Shown here in pieces: positions 53,933-63,748 of a DNA stretch of 64,000 bases. The DNA is taken from the NCBI RefSeq assembly GCF_002215215.1, contig NZ_CP018632.1:7684501-7748500 (forward strand), given 5' to 3'. The notes below the pieces were generated by a model, which saw nothing but the letters and a program-made list of their open reading frames with translations, was not told the origin of the DNA and did not search any database. Position numbers and translations under genes: made by a program. The DNA is from Granulosicoccus antarcticus IMCC3135 (lineage in GTDB: Bacteria > Pseudomonadota > Gammaproteobacteria > Granulosicoccales > Granulosicoccaceae). How positions within the stretch are numbered: the first letter of the stretch is position 1; each line of letters begins with the position of its first letter.

Positions 53933-55654
53933 ATGTACTACTCACTGTGTTCACAACCCTGGCTGATGCCCGATGATGCCAGCTGGCATTGGCAGGAATC
54001 ATTGTCTGAGCATTGGGTCACACCAGCGCGCCTGTCAGCCTTGCTGCCAGATGCTCGCGACTGGTTGTCCAGGCATCCCGGTCAACGCTACCTGCTTCAC
54101 AGCGACAGTGCCCTGCATTTCAGTGCAGCATTGCTGGCTTGCTGGGAACAGGGAAAAATCGTGGTCTTGTCACCGGATGAGCACCCCGCCACCTTGGCAG
54201 CACTTCAATCCAGCACCGATCAGACAATACCGACCCGCCTACCGGCACGCGAGTCCCACGAAAGTGCATTGGTCAGCCAACCTCAGGCTCGTACCATGGA
54301 TGCATCTGCCATTGCCGTGGAACTGCACACCTCGGGCACCAGCGGGCAACCCCTGAAGGTCGTAAAGCACTTCTCGCAGCTGGACAACGAGCTGGGCGTG
54401 CACGCCGCCCTGTGGCCGCTGACGAACGCCTGTGTGATCTCTCAGGTCAGCCATCTGCATATCTACGGGCTGCTGACAGCCATTCTGCGTCCAATATGCG
54501 AAAAAGTACCGTTCAGCAACTCCCAGACTCGATTTCCGGAGGTGTTGCTTCAGCACCTGATCGAGGTTCAGCAGCATGCCATGCCGGCCACCATCATCAG
54601 TTCGCCAGCACAGCTGTCTCGCATGCCCGATGAGGTGCTGGGCACGGATGTACCGCCCGTCACCAGTCCGCAACGCCTGTTTTCCTCGGGTGCCCCCTTG
54701 TCCCAGCAGGATGCAATCCGCAGCGAGTCCTTATTTGGCTGTGAAGTGATCGAAATCTATGGCAGTACAGAAACAGGCGGTATTGCCACACGCCGACAAT
54801 CGCAAGCAGCAGCATGGGACCCCTTGCCGGGTGTCACCATCAGCAATGTCGATGACTGCCTGTGTGTACATTCCCAATTTCTCGAAAATCCGTCTCAGCC
54901 CTGGATGCAGGCGGACAGAATTCAGTTGCAGGGGCAAACGTTTACCTTGTTGGGGCGTCAGGACAGAATCGCCAAGATTGCTGGCAAGCGTGTGTCACTG
55001 GGTCGTGTCGAACGCCTGCTCGAAGACTTTGACAAGGTGACTCAGTTACGCTGTATTGATCTGAACCCTCAACATGATCGACTCGGCATGGTGGTCGCCA
55101 TGTCGCCAGATGCCCTGCCACAGACACACGCTGAACGACAGGCATTGCAACAGCAAATGCAAGCTCACCTGGCCCGCGAACTTGATCCGATCTCCATTCC
55201 ACGCTATTGGCGTCTGGTTGACAGCATTCCTCTCAATTCGCAGGGCAAGCCTGATCGAATAGCCATTTCGCGCCTGTTCGCCGACTTGTACGACCGGAGT
55301 CTGCCACGCTGGCTGGGCCAGAGTCGGCCCGATGCAAACACCGCAATCTGCCAGCTTGAAGTGCCCTTCAGGCTAGCCAGTCTTGAGGGTCATTTTGAAG
55401 GCTTGCCGCTTGTCCCTGGCATGGTCATGGTCCAGTGGGGCTGTGATCTGGCCGCAGAAGCATTCGCCCCTCTGGGAGACTTTCGCGGTCTGAGCAGGCT
55501 CAAGTTTCAGCAAATTCTGCAACCCGGCCAACGGCTCACCCTGCGCGTTGAACGAAAGCCTCACTGTATTGCCTTTTCAGTGACATCAGCACTAGGCAGA
55601 CACTGTATGGGTCAGCTGGATTTCTCCGGCCTTGCGGAAAAAACAATCCCATGA
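53933..55654 (+). CDS. Acyl-ACP ligase fused to a 3-hydroxyacyl-ACP dehydratase
   Basis: From the ATG at 53933 the protein has 573 residues. The adenylating domain (about 1-460) has VELHTSGTSGQPLKV and EIYGSTETGGIATR. A C-terminal FabZ-like hotdog domain (about 475-573) has LEGHFEGLPLVPGM with catalytic-type His487. The first half probably loads the aromatic starter acid on an acyl carrier protein (ApeH role) and the second dehydrates 3-hydroxyacyl intermediates (ApeI role). These are separate genes in E. coli. Its stop overlaps the next start. Confidence 0.88.
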   Translation: MYYSLCSQPWLMPDDASWHWQESLSEHWVTPARLSALLPDARDWLSRHPGQRYLLHSDSALHFSAALLACWEQGKIVVLSPDEHPATLAALQSSTDQTIPTRLPARESHESALVSQPQARTMDASAIAVELHTSGTSGQPLKVVKHFSQLDNELGVHAALWPLTNACVISQVSHLHIYGLLTAILRPICEKVPFSNSQTRFPEVLLQHLIEVQQHAMPATIISSPAQLSRMPDEVLGTDVPPVTSPQRLFSSGAPLSQQDAIRSESLFGCEVIEIYGSTETGGIATRRQSQAAAWDPLPGVTISNVDDCLCVHSQFLENPSQPWMQADRIQLQGQTFTLLGRQDRIAKIAGKRVSLGRVERLLEDFDKVTQLRCIDLNPQHDRLGMVVAMSPDALPQTHAERQALQQQMQAHLARELDPISIPRYWRLVDSIPLNSQGKPDRIAISRLFADLYDRSLPRWLGQSRPDANTAICQLEVPFRLASLEGHFEGLPLVPGMVMVQWGCDLAAEAFAPLGDFRGLSRLKFQQILQPGQRLTLRVERKPHCIAFSVTSALGRHCMGQLDFSGLAEKTIP

Positions 55655-56412
55655 CTGACTTTCGAGTCTGCGCCCTGGTTCCGGTATACAACCACCCCGG
55701 CACCATTACCAAGGTCTGTCGTGAACTCAGTGACATGGGCATGCCCGTGTTGCTGGTCGATGATGGTTGCAGTGCCCCTAATGCAAAGGAGCTGGACCAG
55801 CTGAGCACTGGACAAGATGTTCACTTGCTACGACTCGAAGACAATCATGGCAAAGGCTATGCGGTTCGCGCAGGACTGGTAAAGGCCGAATCTCTGGGCT
55901 TCACTCATGCTCTGCAACTGGATGCGGATGCCCAGCACGCTCAATCCAGCCTGTCAGCTTTCCTGCAACAGGGTGAAAGTCACCCACAGACGCTGTTTGC
56001 AGGTTATGCCTGTTATGACGACAGCGTGCCCAAGAGCCGCTTTTACGGACGCTACCTGACGCATGTATGGGTGTGGATAAATACCCTGTCGCTGAGCATT
56101 CGCGATTCCATGTGTGGCGTCAGGCTCTATCCGCTGACAGAGATCAATTGCCTGCTAGCGCATCACGACTGCACCGATCGCATGGCATTTGATACCGAGG
56201 TGCTGGTGCGCTGGTACTGGTCAGGTCGTCCGTTAAGCAATCTACCGGTTGAAGTCCATTATCCCGTCGGAGGCGTCAGTCATTTTTCCCTGTTCCGAGA
56301 CAATCGTGATATCACCATGATGCATACACGCTTGTTTTTCGGCATGTTATTGCGCTTGCCGGTTTTATCATGGCGCAAGCTCAGGACGGCAACAAACACT
56401 GGAAGGCAGTAG
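55651..56412 (+). CDS. Family 2 glycosyltransferase
   Basis: This 253-residue protein has the GT2 pattern: VPVYNHPGTI, VLLVDDG and the nucleotide/metal-binding ALQLDADAQH. A C-terminal hydrophobic segment may touch the membrane. Its start overlaps the previous stop (ATGA), and its end overlaps the next open frame. It may glycosylate the lipid anchor of the pigment; the acceptor is unknown. Confidence 0.87.
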   Translation: MTDFRVCALVPVYNHPGTITKVCRELSDMGMPVLLVDDGCSAPNAKELDQLSTGQDVHLLRLEDNHGKGYAVRAGLVKAESLGFTHALQLDADAQHAQSSLSAFLQQGESHPQTLFAGYACYDDSVPKSRFYGRYLTHVWVWINTLSLSIRDSMCGVRLYPLTEINCLLAHHDCTDRMAFDTEVLVRWYWSGRPLSNLPVEVHYPVGGVSHFSLFRDNRDITMMHTRLFFGMLLRLPVLSWRKLRTATNTGRQ

Positions 56413-56414
56413 CA

Positions 56415-57347
56415 ATGCATTGGGCAAGCATTAACGAAAGAGGCTCTATTTTCGGTATGCAGCTGATCTTGTGGATCCAGAGGCATTTGGGTCCCTGGCC
56501 GTTGCGATTATGCCTGTGGCTGCTCATTTTCTGGTATTTCATACTGCACAAAACTGCCAGGCTTGCATCACAGGACTTTCTTGTGAGAGTCGATCCCACC
56601 TTGCGTGCGCGCCCCTGGGCTCTGTTAGTACGCTCCTATCGACATCTGCTCAGCTTTGCAGAAACGCTACTGGACAAGGTTGCTGCCTGGAGCGGACTCA
56701 TCGCTGATGAGCGCCTGGTTGGAATAGGGCGGGAGAACTTTCGCAAAGTTCAGGAAGCGGGACGCGGGGGCGTGATCATAGTGGCTCATCACGGCAATCT
56801 GGATGTCATCAATGCGATGGCAGAAAACTATCCGGGCCTGGAGCTGGTCGTACTGATGCACACCAGAAATGCTGACAAATTCAATCGTATTATTGAGCAG
56901 GCCAGTCAGCGAAAACGACCACGAATCATTGAAACCTCGGATATAACACCGGGCACGGCACAGTCGCTGGCAACATTGCTGAACAAGGGCGGATTTGTGC
57001 TCATTGCCGCCGATCGTGTGCCGATCAATAGCGATCGTTCGCAGAACGTCGAATTTCTCGGCCATTTGGCACCCTTTCCGCAAGGACCTTTCCTGCTTGC
57101 AGCGTTGCTACGCTGTCCGATCTATCTTGCAGGCTGTATCAAGCAGGGACAACAATTTCTAATTGATTTCGAGCCGCTGGGCGATTCGACGCAATTGTCT
57201 CGCCGCGATCGTGAACAATGGATTGAAGATACAACCCGACGTTTCGTCAAACAACTGGATACACGGGTTCGCGAATATCCTTTGCAATGGTTCAACTTCT
57301 TCTTTTTCTGGCGCGCACCCGTCGTGCACGATGACACCCAAGATTGA
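56415..57347 (+). CDS. LpxL/HtrB-like lipid acyltransferase
   Basis: The start is placed at the ATG 56415, giving 310 residues; an earlier in-frame ATG at 56370 is possible. It has an N-terminal membrane helix (about 20-45) and the motif AHHGNLDVIN, containing the Hx4D pair of the lauroyl-acyltransferase family. It probably transfers an acyl or aryl polyenoyl group to a lipid or glycolipid. Confidence 0.85.
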   Translation: MHWASINERGSIFGMQLILWIQRHLGPWPLRLCLWLLIFWYFILHKTARLASQDFLVRVDPTLRARPWALLVRSYRHLLSFAETLLDKVAAWSGLIADERLVGIGRENFRKVQEAGRGGVIIVAHHGNLDVINAMAENYPGLELVVLMHTRNADKFNRIIEQASQRKRPRIIETSDITPGTAQSLATLLNKGGFVLIAADRVPINSDRSQNVEFLGHLAPFPQGPFLLAALLRCPIYLAGCIKQGQQFLIDFEPLGDSTQLSRRDREQWIEDTTRRFVKQLDTRVREYPLQWFNFFFFWRAPVVHDDTQD

Positions 57348-57350
57348 ATT

Positions 57351-57788
57351 ATGAGTCCTGATGATTTCGCTCTACCCCGGGTTGAAACGGTTATCAAAAT
57401 CCCGTTTCATGATGTCGACAGCATGGATCTGGTCTGGCATGGCAACTACGCACGCTACCTTGAAATCGCTCGCTGTGAGTTGCTCGATTGCATCGACTAC
57501 AACTACCTGCAGATGCGTGATTCGGGCTATGCCTGGCCTGTCATAGACATGCGCCTGCGCTACGCCGGCCCTGCAACCTTTGGTCAACAAATCATCGTGA
57601 AGGCTGAATTGAAGGAATGGGAACATCGTTTGAAGGTGGGCTACACAATTGTGGATGCGACCAGTGGCAAACGCCTGACGCGAGCCTCGACGGTACAAGT
57701 TGCGGTCTGCATGAAAGCCGAGGAAATGTGCCTGGCATCACCGCCCGTATTCGTTGAACGCCTGCTTGCGTGGCAGCAAAAACAATGA
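57351..57788 (+). CDS. 4HBT-type acyl-CoA/ACP thioesterase
   Basis: This 145-residue protein has the hotdog active-site pattern HDVDSMDLVWHGNYARYLEIAR of YbgC-like thioesterases, including the catalytic Asp (first D of DSMD). In aryl polyene clusters such an enzyme may release or proofread polyene chains. The stop overlaps the next start (ATGA). Confidence 0.9.
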   Translation: MSPDDFALPRVETVIKIPFHDVDSMDLVWHGNYARYLEIARCELLDCIDYNYLQMRDSGYAWPVIDMRLRYAGPATFGQQIIVKAELKEWEHRLKVGYTIVDATSGKRLTRASTVQVAVCMKAEEMCLASPPVFVERLLAWQQKQ

Positions 57789-58345
57789 TCGAAACCAGCC
57801 GATACCTGGCTCTGGTCTTGTCGCTGTGTACCGCTTTGACGGCACAGAGCATAATGGCGCAGCAAACTGAACCCTCTGTGTCGACAACCGGACTGTCACT
57901 GGCAAGCTTCAATTGTGCCCGTTTTACCCAGGAACGTTATCTGGCCGATTTTGAAGCCAGCATCCACAGCAGTGGCTATCTGCGCAAGGACGATGAGAGT
58001 ATCGAGTGGCATATCCTCGAACCCATTGAAGATACGACCATCATTGGACCTGATGCAGATAATCTGTCACCGGCATTAAGTGCCATGGCACCGTTGCTGC
58101 GCAGTTTGCTATCAGGCGATTGGCAACAACTGGAACAGTTCTTTGCCATTGAGCTAAACAGTGCAGAAGGGGCATGGCAGGCAACATTGCAACCGCGCCA
58201 GGAGTCTCTTGCCGAGCATTTGAATTCGCTCCTGCTCAGCGGCGACGAAGCGGTGGACAAGATCGAATTGTATTTCGCCAACCAGGATCATCTGGCTATC
58301 CAGCTACAGATCGTGGAGTGTGCAAGCCTTGAGGCAAGTCGCTAG
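57785..58345 (+). CDS. LolA-like periplasmic lipoprotein-carrier protein
   Basis: From the ATG at 57785 the protein has 186 residues. It has a signal peptide (hydrophobic core, ending near SIMAQQ) and the LolA-like segment FTQERYLADFEASIHSSGYLRKDDESIEWHI. It probably shuttles the aryl polyene lipid across the periplasm. It lies just before the exporter gene, matching the usual order. Confidence 0.85.
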   Translation: MIETSRYLALVLSLCTALTAQSIMAQQTEPSVSTTGLSLASFNCARFTQERYLADFEASIHSSGYLRKDDESIEWHILEPIEDTTIIGPDADNLSPALSAMAPLLRSLLSGDWQQLEQFFAIELNSAEGAWQATLQPRQESLAEHLNSLLLSGDEAVDKIELYFANQDHLAIQLQIVECASLEASR

Positions 58346-58376
58346 TGATCAGTATCTTATGGGTTGATCATCAGGC

Positions 58377-60770
58377 ATGACGTCACGGCATTTCACTACC
58401 CAGCTCTCTGCCATTGCAGCCATTGCCTGGCTGCTGGTGATTCTGACATGTCTGGTCACGACAGTCAGATTGCTGGCGAGCGGTGATGCACCCATCGAAA
58501 CCCGCATTACTGCCCTGTTGCCGCAAACGCATCAGAGTGAATTGCTGGATGAAAGTCTGGCCTTGCTGGATGAGCGGGTACAGCAGAGCGTGCTCTTGCT
58601 CGTGGCCGGGGATTCACCCGCAGCACTTGTCAGCGATTTGCAAGCAGAGCTACAAACAAGTGCAGGAGTTGCATTTACAAATGCCGATGCATTCAGTGAA
58701 CTCAAACGGCAGCTGCTACCGTTCAGGAACTCGTTACTGAGCCCACAGCTTCGTGCCCTGACGCAAGAGCAATGGCAGCAACGTGCCTTGCAAGGTCTCT
58801 TTACGCCCGGTATGCAATCGGATTTTGCCAACGATCCGTTCGCCCTGCTCGACACCTGGCTACTGAATTCCATTGATACCTCGATCACACTTCAGAACGG
58901 TGTGCCGATGATCAAGACAGAAACAAAGACCTGGGCCCTGCTTTCCGGACAGCTTGAAAAAAGCCCCTTCGATATGCAGCAGCAGACAACCATCGTCAAG
59001 GCGCTGCAAGACTTCCATGATAGCCACCCGGAGGCGCAGCTGTTGCGTAGCGGGGTTGTATTTCATGCCGCAGCAGCTACCCAGCAAGCACAGTTTGAAG
59101 TAAGCACCATCGGTCTGGGCTCTCTGCTGGGCGTTATACTCATTGCTTATCTGATCTTTCGGCGTCTGCAGGTACTGCTCAGCCTGTTACTACCCGTTGC
59201 CTGCGGACTGTTGTTCGCGCTCTCAGGCAGCATGTGGATATACGGCAGTATCAATCTGCTAACGCTCACCTTTGGTGCCAGCCTGGTCGGACTATCAGTT
59301 GACTACGCCCTGCACTTGCAATGTTTTCGACTACTGCACCCCGAACGAAATCTTCGCCTTATCTGGCCAGCCTTGATACTGGCTCTGATCTCCAGTCTGG
59401 CAGCCTATCTGGTGCAGCTGGCAACGCCCTTGCCCGGCTTGCGTCAAATGGCCACTTTTACCTCATTGGGATTGATTGGCGCCTGGCTTAGCGTCTGTCT
59501 CTGGCTGCCCTATATGCCGGTCAAGCCCCACCCCTTCACGGCACAAGCGGCCAGTACTTTGTCTCGATTCAGCATACCCGACGGGCGTCGCTGGCCCTGG
59601 CTTTTGCTGATTCTAGTGATGGCATCCAGCTTACTGACCATAGCGCTACGAATGCACAGTAACGATGACTTGCGGCAGATCAACCCTGCCAGCGAATCAC
59701 TGATGGCTGAACAACGGCAGGTACAGTCACTGTTTTCCAGTGCCAGCAGCAACCGCTTCCTGCTGGTGAACGCCGCTGACGATGAACAACTTCTACAGCG
59801 CCTGGAGGGTCTGCAGACGCAGCTATCAGCCCTGCAGCAGGCGGCTCATCTGCAAGCGTTTGAACATCTGGCCAGTTGGGTACCTTCGGCGCAACGCCAG
59901 CAACTAAATGCAGCGATTGTCGATGAGGCCTATCGCAGCGCCTTGCCCAAAGCGTTGCAACAAGCTGGACTCCCATCCAGTATGCTGGCGCGCTTTACTA
60001 ACGGTGAACGCAAGCCTGTTAACCACGGCAAGAATTTGTCTGAGCAGGAGCAGGAGCAGGAGCAGGAACAGGAACAGGAACAGGAACAGGAACAGGAACA
60101 AAGCCTGGCACCAGCTCTCACTCCTCAAGAATGGCTCACGATGGCCCATAACCATCCATCCACAGCCCTGTGGATAGAATCCAATAGTGCACATGGACCT
60201 GCCGCTCTGGTCTTGCTTGGAGAGATGGATGCACAGGCTGAGACCACGTTGCAGCAACTCGCCAAGGCATCCGACATTCAATATATCGATCGCGTCAACA
60301 TTATCTCAAACGCTCTGTCAGCCTTGCGCAAGCAGATAGCAATCTGGATGCTGGTTGCAATCGTAATATTATCTGTGATTCTTACCCTGCGATACCGACA
60401 GAATTTCTGGCGGGCTCTGCTACCGTCAATTGGAGCTATAGTGCTGACATTGGCGTTGATCAGCGCTGCGGGCACCGCCATTACCCTGTTTCACCTGCTA
60501 GCTCTGTTGCTGGTTATCGGGATCGGTCTGGATGCCGGCATATTCAGTGCCGAGCATCAGGACAGTCACGGAGCCTGGCTGGCTTCAAGCCTGTCTTGCC
60601 TCACCAGCTTGCTGGCATTTGGCTTGTTGGCATTGAGCAGTACGCCTGCCTTGTCCATACTGGGAACGACTTGCCTGTTTGGCTTGATCTGCACCTGGCT
60701 ACTGGTACCCTTCGCACGGGCCAGAAGCATACCTTCACTCTCCTCTTTGCTGAGGCTCAGTCAAACCTGA
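58377..60770 (+). CDS. MMPL/RND-family exporter
   Basis: This 797-residue inner-membrane protein has the two-fold RND layout. A first helix (about 12-32), a large periplasmic domain, five helices (about 240-385), a second helix/periplasmic domain (about 400-630), and five more helices follow. A glutamate-glutamine dipeptide run, nine copies, sits at residues 556-573 in the second periplasmic domain. MMPL proteins move lipids to the periplasm; this one probably exports the aryl polyene lipid. Confidence 0.88.
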   Translation: MTSRHFTTQLSAIAAIAWLLVILTCLVTTVRLLASGDAPIETRITALLPQTHQSELLDESLALLDERVQQSVLLLVAGDSPAALVSDLQAELQTSAGVAFTNADAFSELKRQLLPFRNSLLSPQLRALTQEQWQQRALQGLFTPGMQSDFANDPFALLDTWLLNSIDTSITLQNGVPMIKTETKTWALLSGQLEKSPFDMQQQTTIVKALQDFHDSHPEAQLLRSGVVFHAAAATQQAQFEVSTIGLGSLLGVILIAYLIFRRLQVLLSLLLPVACGLLFALSGSMWIYGSINLLTLTFGASLVGLSVDYALHLQCFRLLHPERNLRLIWPALILALISSLAAYLVQLATPLPGLRQMATFTSLGLIGAWLSVCLWLPYMPVKPHPFTAQAASTLSRFSIPDGRRWPWLLLILVMASSLLTIALRMHSNDDLRQINPASESLMAEQRQVQSLFSSASSNRFLLVNAADDEQLLQRLEGLQTQLSALQQAAHLQAFEHLASWVPSAQRQQLNAAIVDEAYRSALPKALQQAGLPSSMLARFTNGERKPVNHGKNLSEQEQEQEQEQEQEQEQEQEQSLAPALTPQEWLTMAHNHPSTALWIESNSAHGPAALVLLGEMDAQAETTLQQLAKASDIQYIDRVNIISNALSALRKQIAIWMLVAIVILSVILTLRYRQNFWRALLPSIGAIVLTLALISAAGTAITLFHLLALLLVIGIGLDAGIFSAEHQDSHGAWLASSLSCLTSLLAFGLLALSSTPALSILGTTCLFGLICTWLLVPFARARSIPSLSSLLRLSQT
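60042..60095 (+). repeat. Nine-copy hexanucleotide repeat encoding (Glu-Gln)9
   Basis: Four GAGCAG units are followed by four GAACAG and one GAACAA, without interruption. All lie in frame in the exporter gene. The 6-base unit permits length variation by replication slippage without frameshift. Confidence 0.95.
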
Positions 60771-60792
60771 ATGCGAACGGACTCCTTATAGA

Positions 60793-62028
60793 ATGCAAGC
60801 TGAATTCGAACAAACAGATGTAGCGATAATCGGAGCTGGCCCCTCAGGTGCAGCCGCCGCTAACTGGCTGGCGCAGCAAGGGTTGCAGGTCAAGGTCCTG
60901 GAAAGAAGTCACTTCCCCCGTTTTTCCATTGGCGAAAGCCTCCTGCCGCAGTGCATGGAGTATCTGGATTTTTGTGGTTTGCTGGAAACGGCAACAACCG
61001 GTAACTTCCAACGGAAGAACGGTGCTGCCTTTAGCTGGGGTGAACAATATCGCGATATTGATTTCAGCGACAAGTTCTCTCCCGGTCCGGCTACAACCTG
61101 GCAAGTAGAGCGCTCGGAGTTTGATCATCAGCTGATTCGTGGTGCTCAGGCATCCGGTGTTGATGTTGAATTTGGCAGTCAGGTTGTCGGTTTTGAACCT
61201 GATGCCACTGAGCCGGTACTACAGGTCCAGCCAGAAAACGGTGATGCCTATGCACTGAAAAGCCGGTTCGTTCTGGATGCCAGTGGTTACGGACGAGTAT
61301 TGGCCAGATTATGCAACCTGGAAAAAGCCTCCAGACTGGAAAGTCGCTGCGCCCTGTTTACACACATGCGTAGTGTTGTGGATGATGAGAACTATGACCG
61401 CAAAAAAATACTGATTTGCATACATCCGAGCATCAAAGGCATCTGGTACTGGTTTATCCCTTTTCCAGAAAACCGATTTTCAGTGGGTGTGGTCGGCACA
61501 CCTGATCAGCTGGCCTTGTTCGGCGACGACGATACGCAGCGTTTGCAAAACACCTTGCTTGATGAGCCTCGCCTTGCCAAATACCTCAAGGGGGCAACCT
61601 CCCTGCGTGATACCAGCAAGCTGGCAGGCTATTCGGCGGATGTTTCGGCATTGCATGGGCCCGGTTATGCATTATTGGGCAATGCTGGCGAGTTTCTGGA
61701 TCCGGTTTTCTCTTCCGGTGTGACCATTGCACTCAAATCTGCCGTACTTGCAGCCCCCTTGGTACACAGACAACTACAGGGAGAGACTATCGACTGGCCA
61801 TCGGAGTTCGAGCAACCTTTACGCGCTGGCGTCAATACCTTCAAGGCCTTTGTCAACGCCTGGTATACGAACGAGCTGCCAGACATCATCTTCTCCGATC
61901 AGGATTCGGTCCGAATCCGTCAGATGATCAGTGCAGTACTGGCAGGCTATGCCTGGGACAGCACCAATCCTCTGGTCAGTGCATCTGAGCGCCGTCTTAC
62001 CAAGCTGGCAGAATTGTGCAGGGCATGA
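60793..62028 (+). CDS. Flavin-dependent halogenase-like / FAD-dependent oxidoreductase
   Basis: This 411-residue protein begins with the FAD-binding motif VAIIGAGPSGAAAANWL, then LERSHFPRFSIGESLLP, typical of the tryptophan-halogenase/geranylgeranyl-reductase superfamily. Residues 218-223 read WYWFIP, matching the WxWxIP motif used to recognise flavin-dependent halogenases. The C-terminal GPGYALLGNAGEFLDPVFSSGV closes the FAD site. It is embedded in the aryl polyene operon and overlaps the next gene (ATGA). Halogenation of the aryl end group is plausible; a plain oxidoreductase role cannot be excluded. Confidence 0.82.
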   Translation: MQAEFEQTDVAIIGAGPSGAAAANWLAQQGLQVKVLERSHFPRFSIGESLLPQCMEYLDFCGLLETATTGNFQRKNGAAFSWGEQYRDIDFSDKFSPGPATTWQVERSEFDHQLIRGAQASGVDVEFGSQVVGFEPDATEPVLQVQPENGDAYALKSRFVLDASGYGRVLARLCNLEKASRLESRCALFTHMRSVVDDENYDRKKILICIHPSIKGIWYWFIPFPENRFSVGVVGTPDQLALFGDDDTQRLQNTLLDEPRLAKYLKGATSLRDTSKLAGYSADVSALHGPGYALLGNAGEFLDPVFSSGVTIALKSAVLAAPLVHRQLQGETIDWPSEFEQPLRAGVNTFKAFVNAWYTNELPDIIFSDQDSVRIRQMISAVLAGYAWDSTNPLVSASERRLTKLAELCRA

Positions 62029-62573
62029 TCCGTGGGCGTATGACGTTTTTGAGCGGATTACTGGCATTCGCACTGAGCTCTTGCGCCATTACCCCATCAG
62101 CGCCACCGATCCCCCGGTTGACTGAACTGGCACCCACGGCTCCCAGAGTCCAACGTCTGCAAATTTTCTCTGCAGAGTCTGAGTTTCAACTCACAGCCGT
62201 ACTTGCGCATACCCACGATCGACTGCAACTGGCTGTTCTGAGTCCCAATGGACAGCGATTATTTACCTTGTTGCATGATCACGATGGAACGCGATATCTG
62301 CCCGACAGCACGATCTCTCCACCGGTGACGGCGCCTTGGTTAGCCAGCCGCCTGGGGTGGGCACTGTGGCCGAAAGAATCTCTGGAATCGGCATTTGCCA
62401 ACACCCCATGGAGTCTGCACAGCGTGGCAAATCGACGAGAAGTATTATTTCGTCACAGGATACAAGCTAGCATTCTGCTATCAGATGCGTGCACAGTGAT
62501 AGAAGATTTCCAGATGAAGGTCAGTATGTCCATATCTCCGCTCGATTCAAGCAAACCCTGTGCCCCCCTATGA
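62025..62573 (+). CDS. DUF3261 family outer-membrane lipoprotein
   Basis: From the ATG at 62025 the protein has 182 residues. A lipoprotein signal peptide with lipobox LSSC places the acylated Cys near residue 19. The rest matches the DUF3261 proteins regularly found in aryl polyene clusters; it resembles LolB in role and may receive the pigment lipid at the outer membrane. Both ends overlap neighbours by four bases. Confidence 0.82.
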   Translation: MIRGRMTFLSGLLAFALSSCAITPSAPPIPRLTELAPTAPRVQRLQIFSAESEFQLTAVLAHTHDRLQLAVLSPNGQRLFTLLHDHDGTRYLPDSTISPPVTAPWLASRLGWALWPKESLESAFANTPWSLHSVANRREVLFRHRIQASILLSDACTVIEDFQMKVSMSISPLDSSKPCAPL

Positions 62574-63748
62574 GCGTGCCAGCACCCTCCTTCTGTCGCC
62601 TGCATCCGCCAGCTATTGTCTGCCCGCTGGGTAGCGAGCTGCCGCAGATCAGAGATGCCTTGTTTTCAGGTCGAGATGGTTTGCAGCAGAGTGATCGTTT
62701 CACTCCTGACATGCCGCAAATGCTGGGCTATGTGGATTCAGCCCTGCCTGATATCACGCTCTGGCCCGTCCACGAACGCTCCCGCAACAATGCTTTACTG
62801 TCCCTGGCACTGGACCGATTGATGCCGCAGATAGACCAATACCGGGATAGTCACCCGGAGGCACGAATTGCCGTGGTCATGGGTACCAGTACCTCAGGCA
62901 TCGGAGAAGCCGAACAAGCAATCAATCAGCTGGACAAGAACGGTGACTGGCCTGAAGAGTTTCATTATTCCAATCAGGAACTGGGAGCTCCGGCCCTCTT
63001 CATCAAGAAGCGCGCAAATCTACAGGGTCCTGCCTACACGATCAGTACGGCCTGTACCTCCAGTGCCAGAGCCCTGGCCAGTGCGCAGCGGCTGTTACAG
63101 GCCAATTTGTGCGATGCCGTCATAACCGGCGGTGCAGACAGCTTGTGTGGCTTGACCATTCAGGGGTTCAGATCGCTCGAGGCCGTCAGTGACAGCCAGT
63201 GCCGCCCTTTCGGTCAGGATCGCAACGGCATCAACCTGGGTGAGGCCGCTGTGCTGTTTCTGATGACCGCTGAACCAGGTGGCATGCAACTTCTCGGTTA
63301 TGGCGAAAGCAGTGATGCACATCACATCAGTGCCCCTGCACCCGATGGACACGGCGCCAGTGCAGCCATGCAGGCAGCCATAGACATGGCAGGTCTCAAG
63401 CCCGAAGATGTCGGCTATGTCAATTTGCACGGTACGGCCACTCGTTTGAACGACTCCATGGAAGCAACGGCCATGCAGCGTATCTTCGGCTCGTCAGTGC
63501 TCTGCAGTTCAACCAAAACACTGACCGGGCATACCCTGGGTGCCTGTGGTGCTCTGGAGGCCGCTTTTTGCTGGTTGGCACTGGAGAGCGGGCAGCTACC
63601 CGCACAACAGGCAGACTACAAGATAGATCCCAAGCTGCCGTCCCTGAATCTGACCCGAGGTGGCAAGTGGGAAGGGGATACCGCCATGAGCAATTCATAT
63701 GCCTTCGGCGGCAATAACATCGCATTGCTGATAAAACGCAGCTCATGA
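62570..63748 (+). CDS. Beta-ketoacyl-ACP synthase (ApeO-like)
   Basis: From the ATG at 62570 the protein has 392 residues. The nucleophile Cys162 lies in STACTSSARA, and the two histidines are in LHGTATRLND and TLTGHTLGACGALEAA, giving a complete Cys-His-His triad. It is the active elongating ketosynthase expected to pair with the chain-length-factor-like protein that opens the operon. The ATGA overlap with the lipoprotein gene settles the start. Confidence 0.92.
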   Translation: MSVPAPSFCRLHPPAIVCPLGSELPQIRDALFSGRDGLQQSDRFTPDMPQMLGYVDSALPDITLWPVHERSRNNALLSLALDRLMPQIDQYRDSHPEARIAVVMGTSTSGIGEAEQAINQLDKNGDWPEEFHYSNQELGAPALFIKKRANLQGPAYTISTACTSSARALASAQRLLQANLCDAVITGGADSLCGLTIQGFRSLEAVSDSQCRPFGQDRNGINLGEAAVLFLMTAEPGGMQLLGYGESSDAHHISAPAPDGHGASAAMQAAIDMAGLKPEDVGYVNLHGTATRLNDSMEATAMQRIFGSSVLCSSTKTLTGHTLGACGALEAAFCWLALESGQLPAQQADYKIDPKLPSLNLTRGGKWEGDTAMSNSYAFGGNNIALLIKRSS

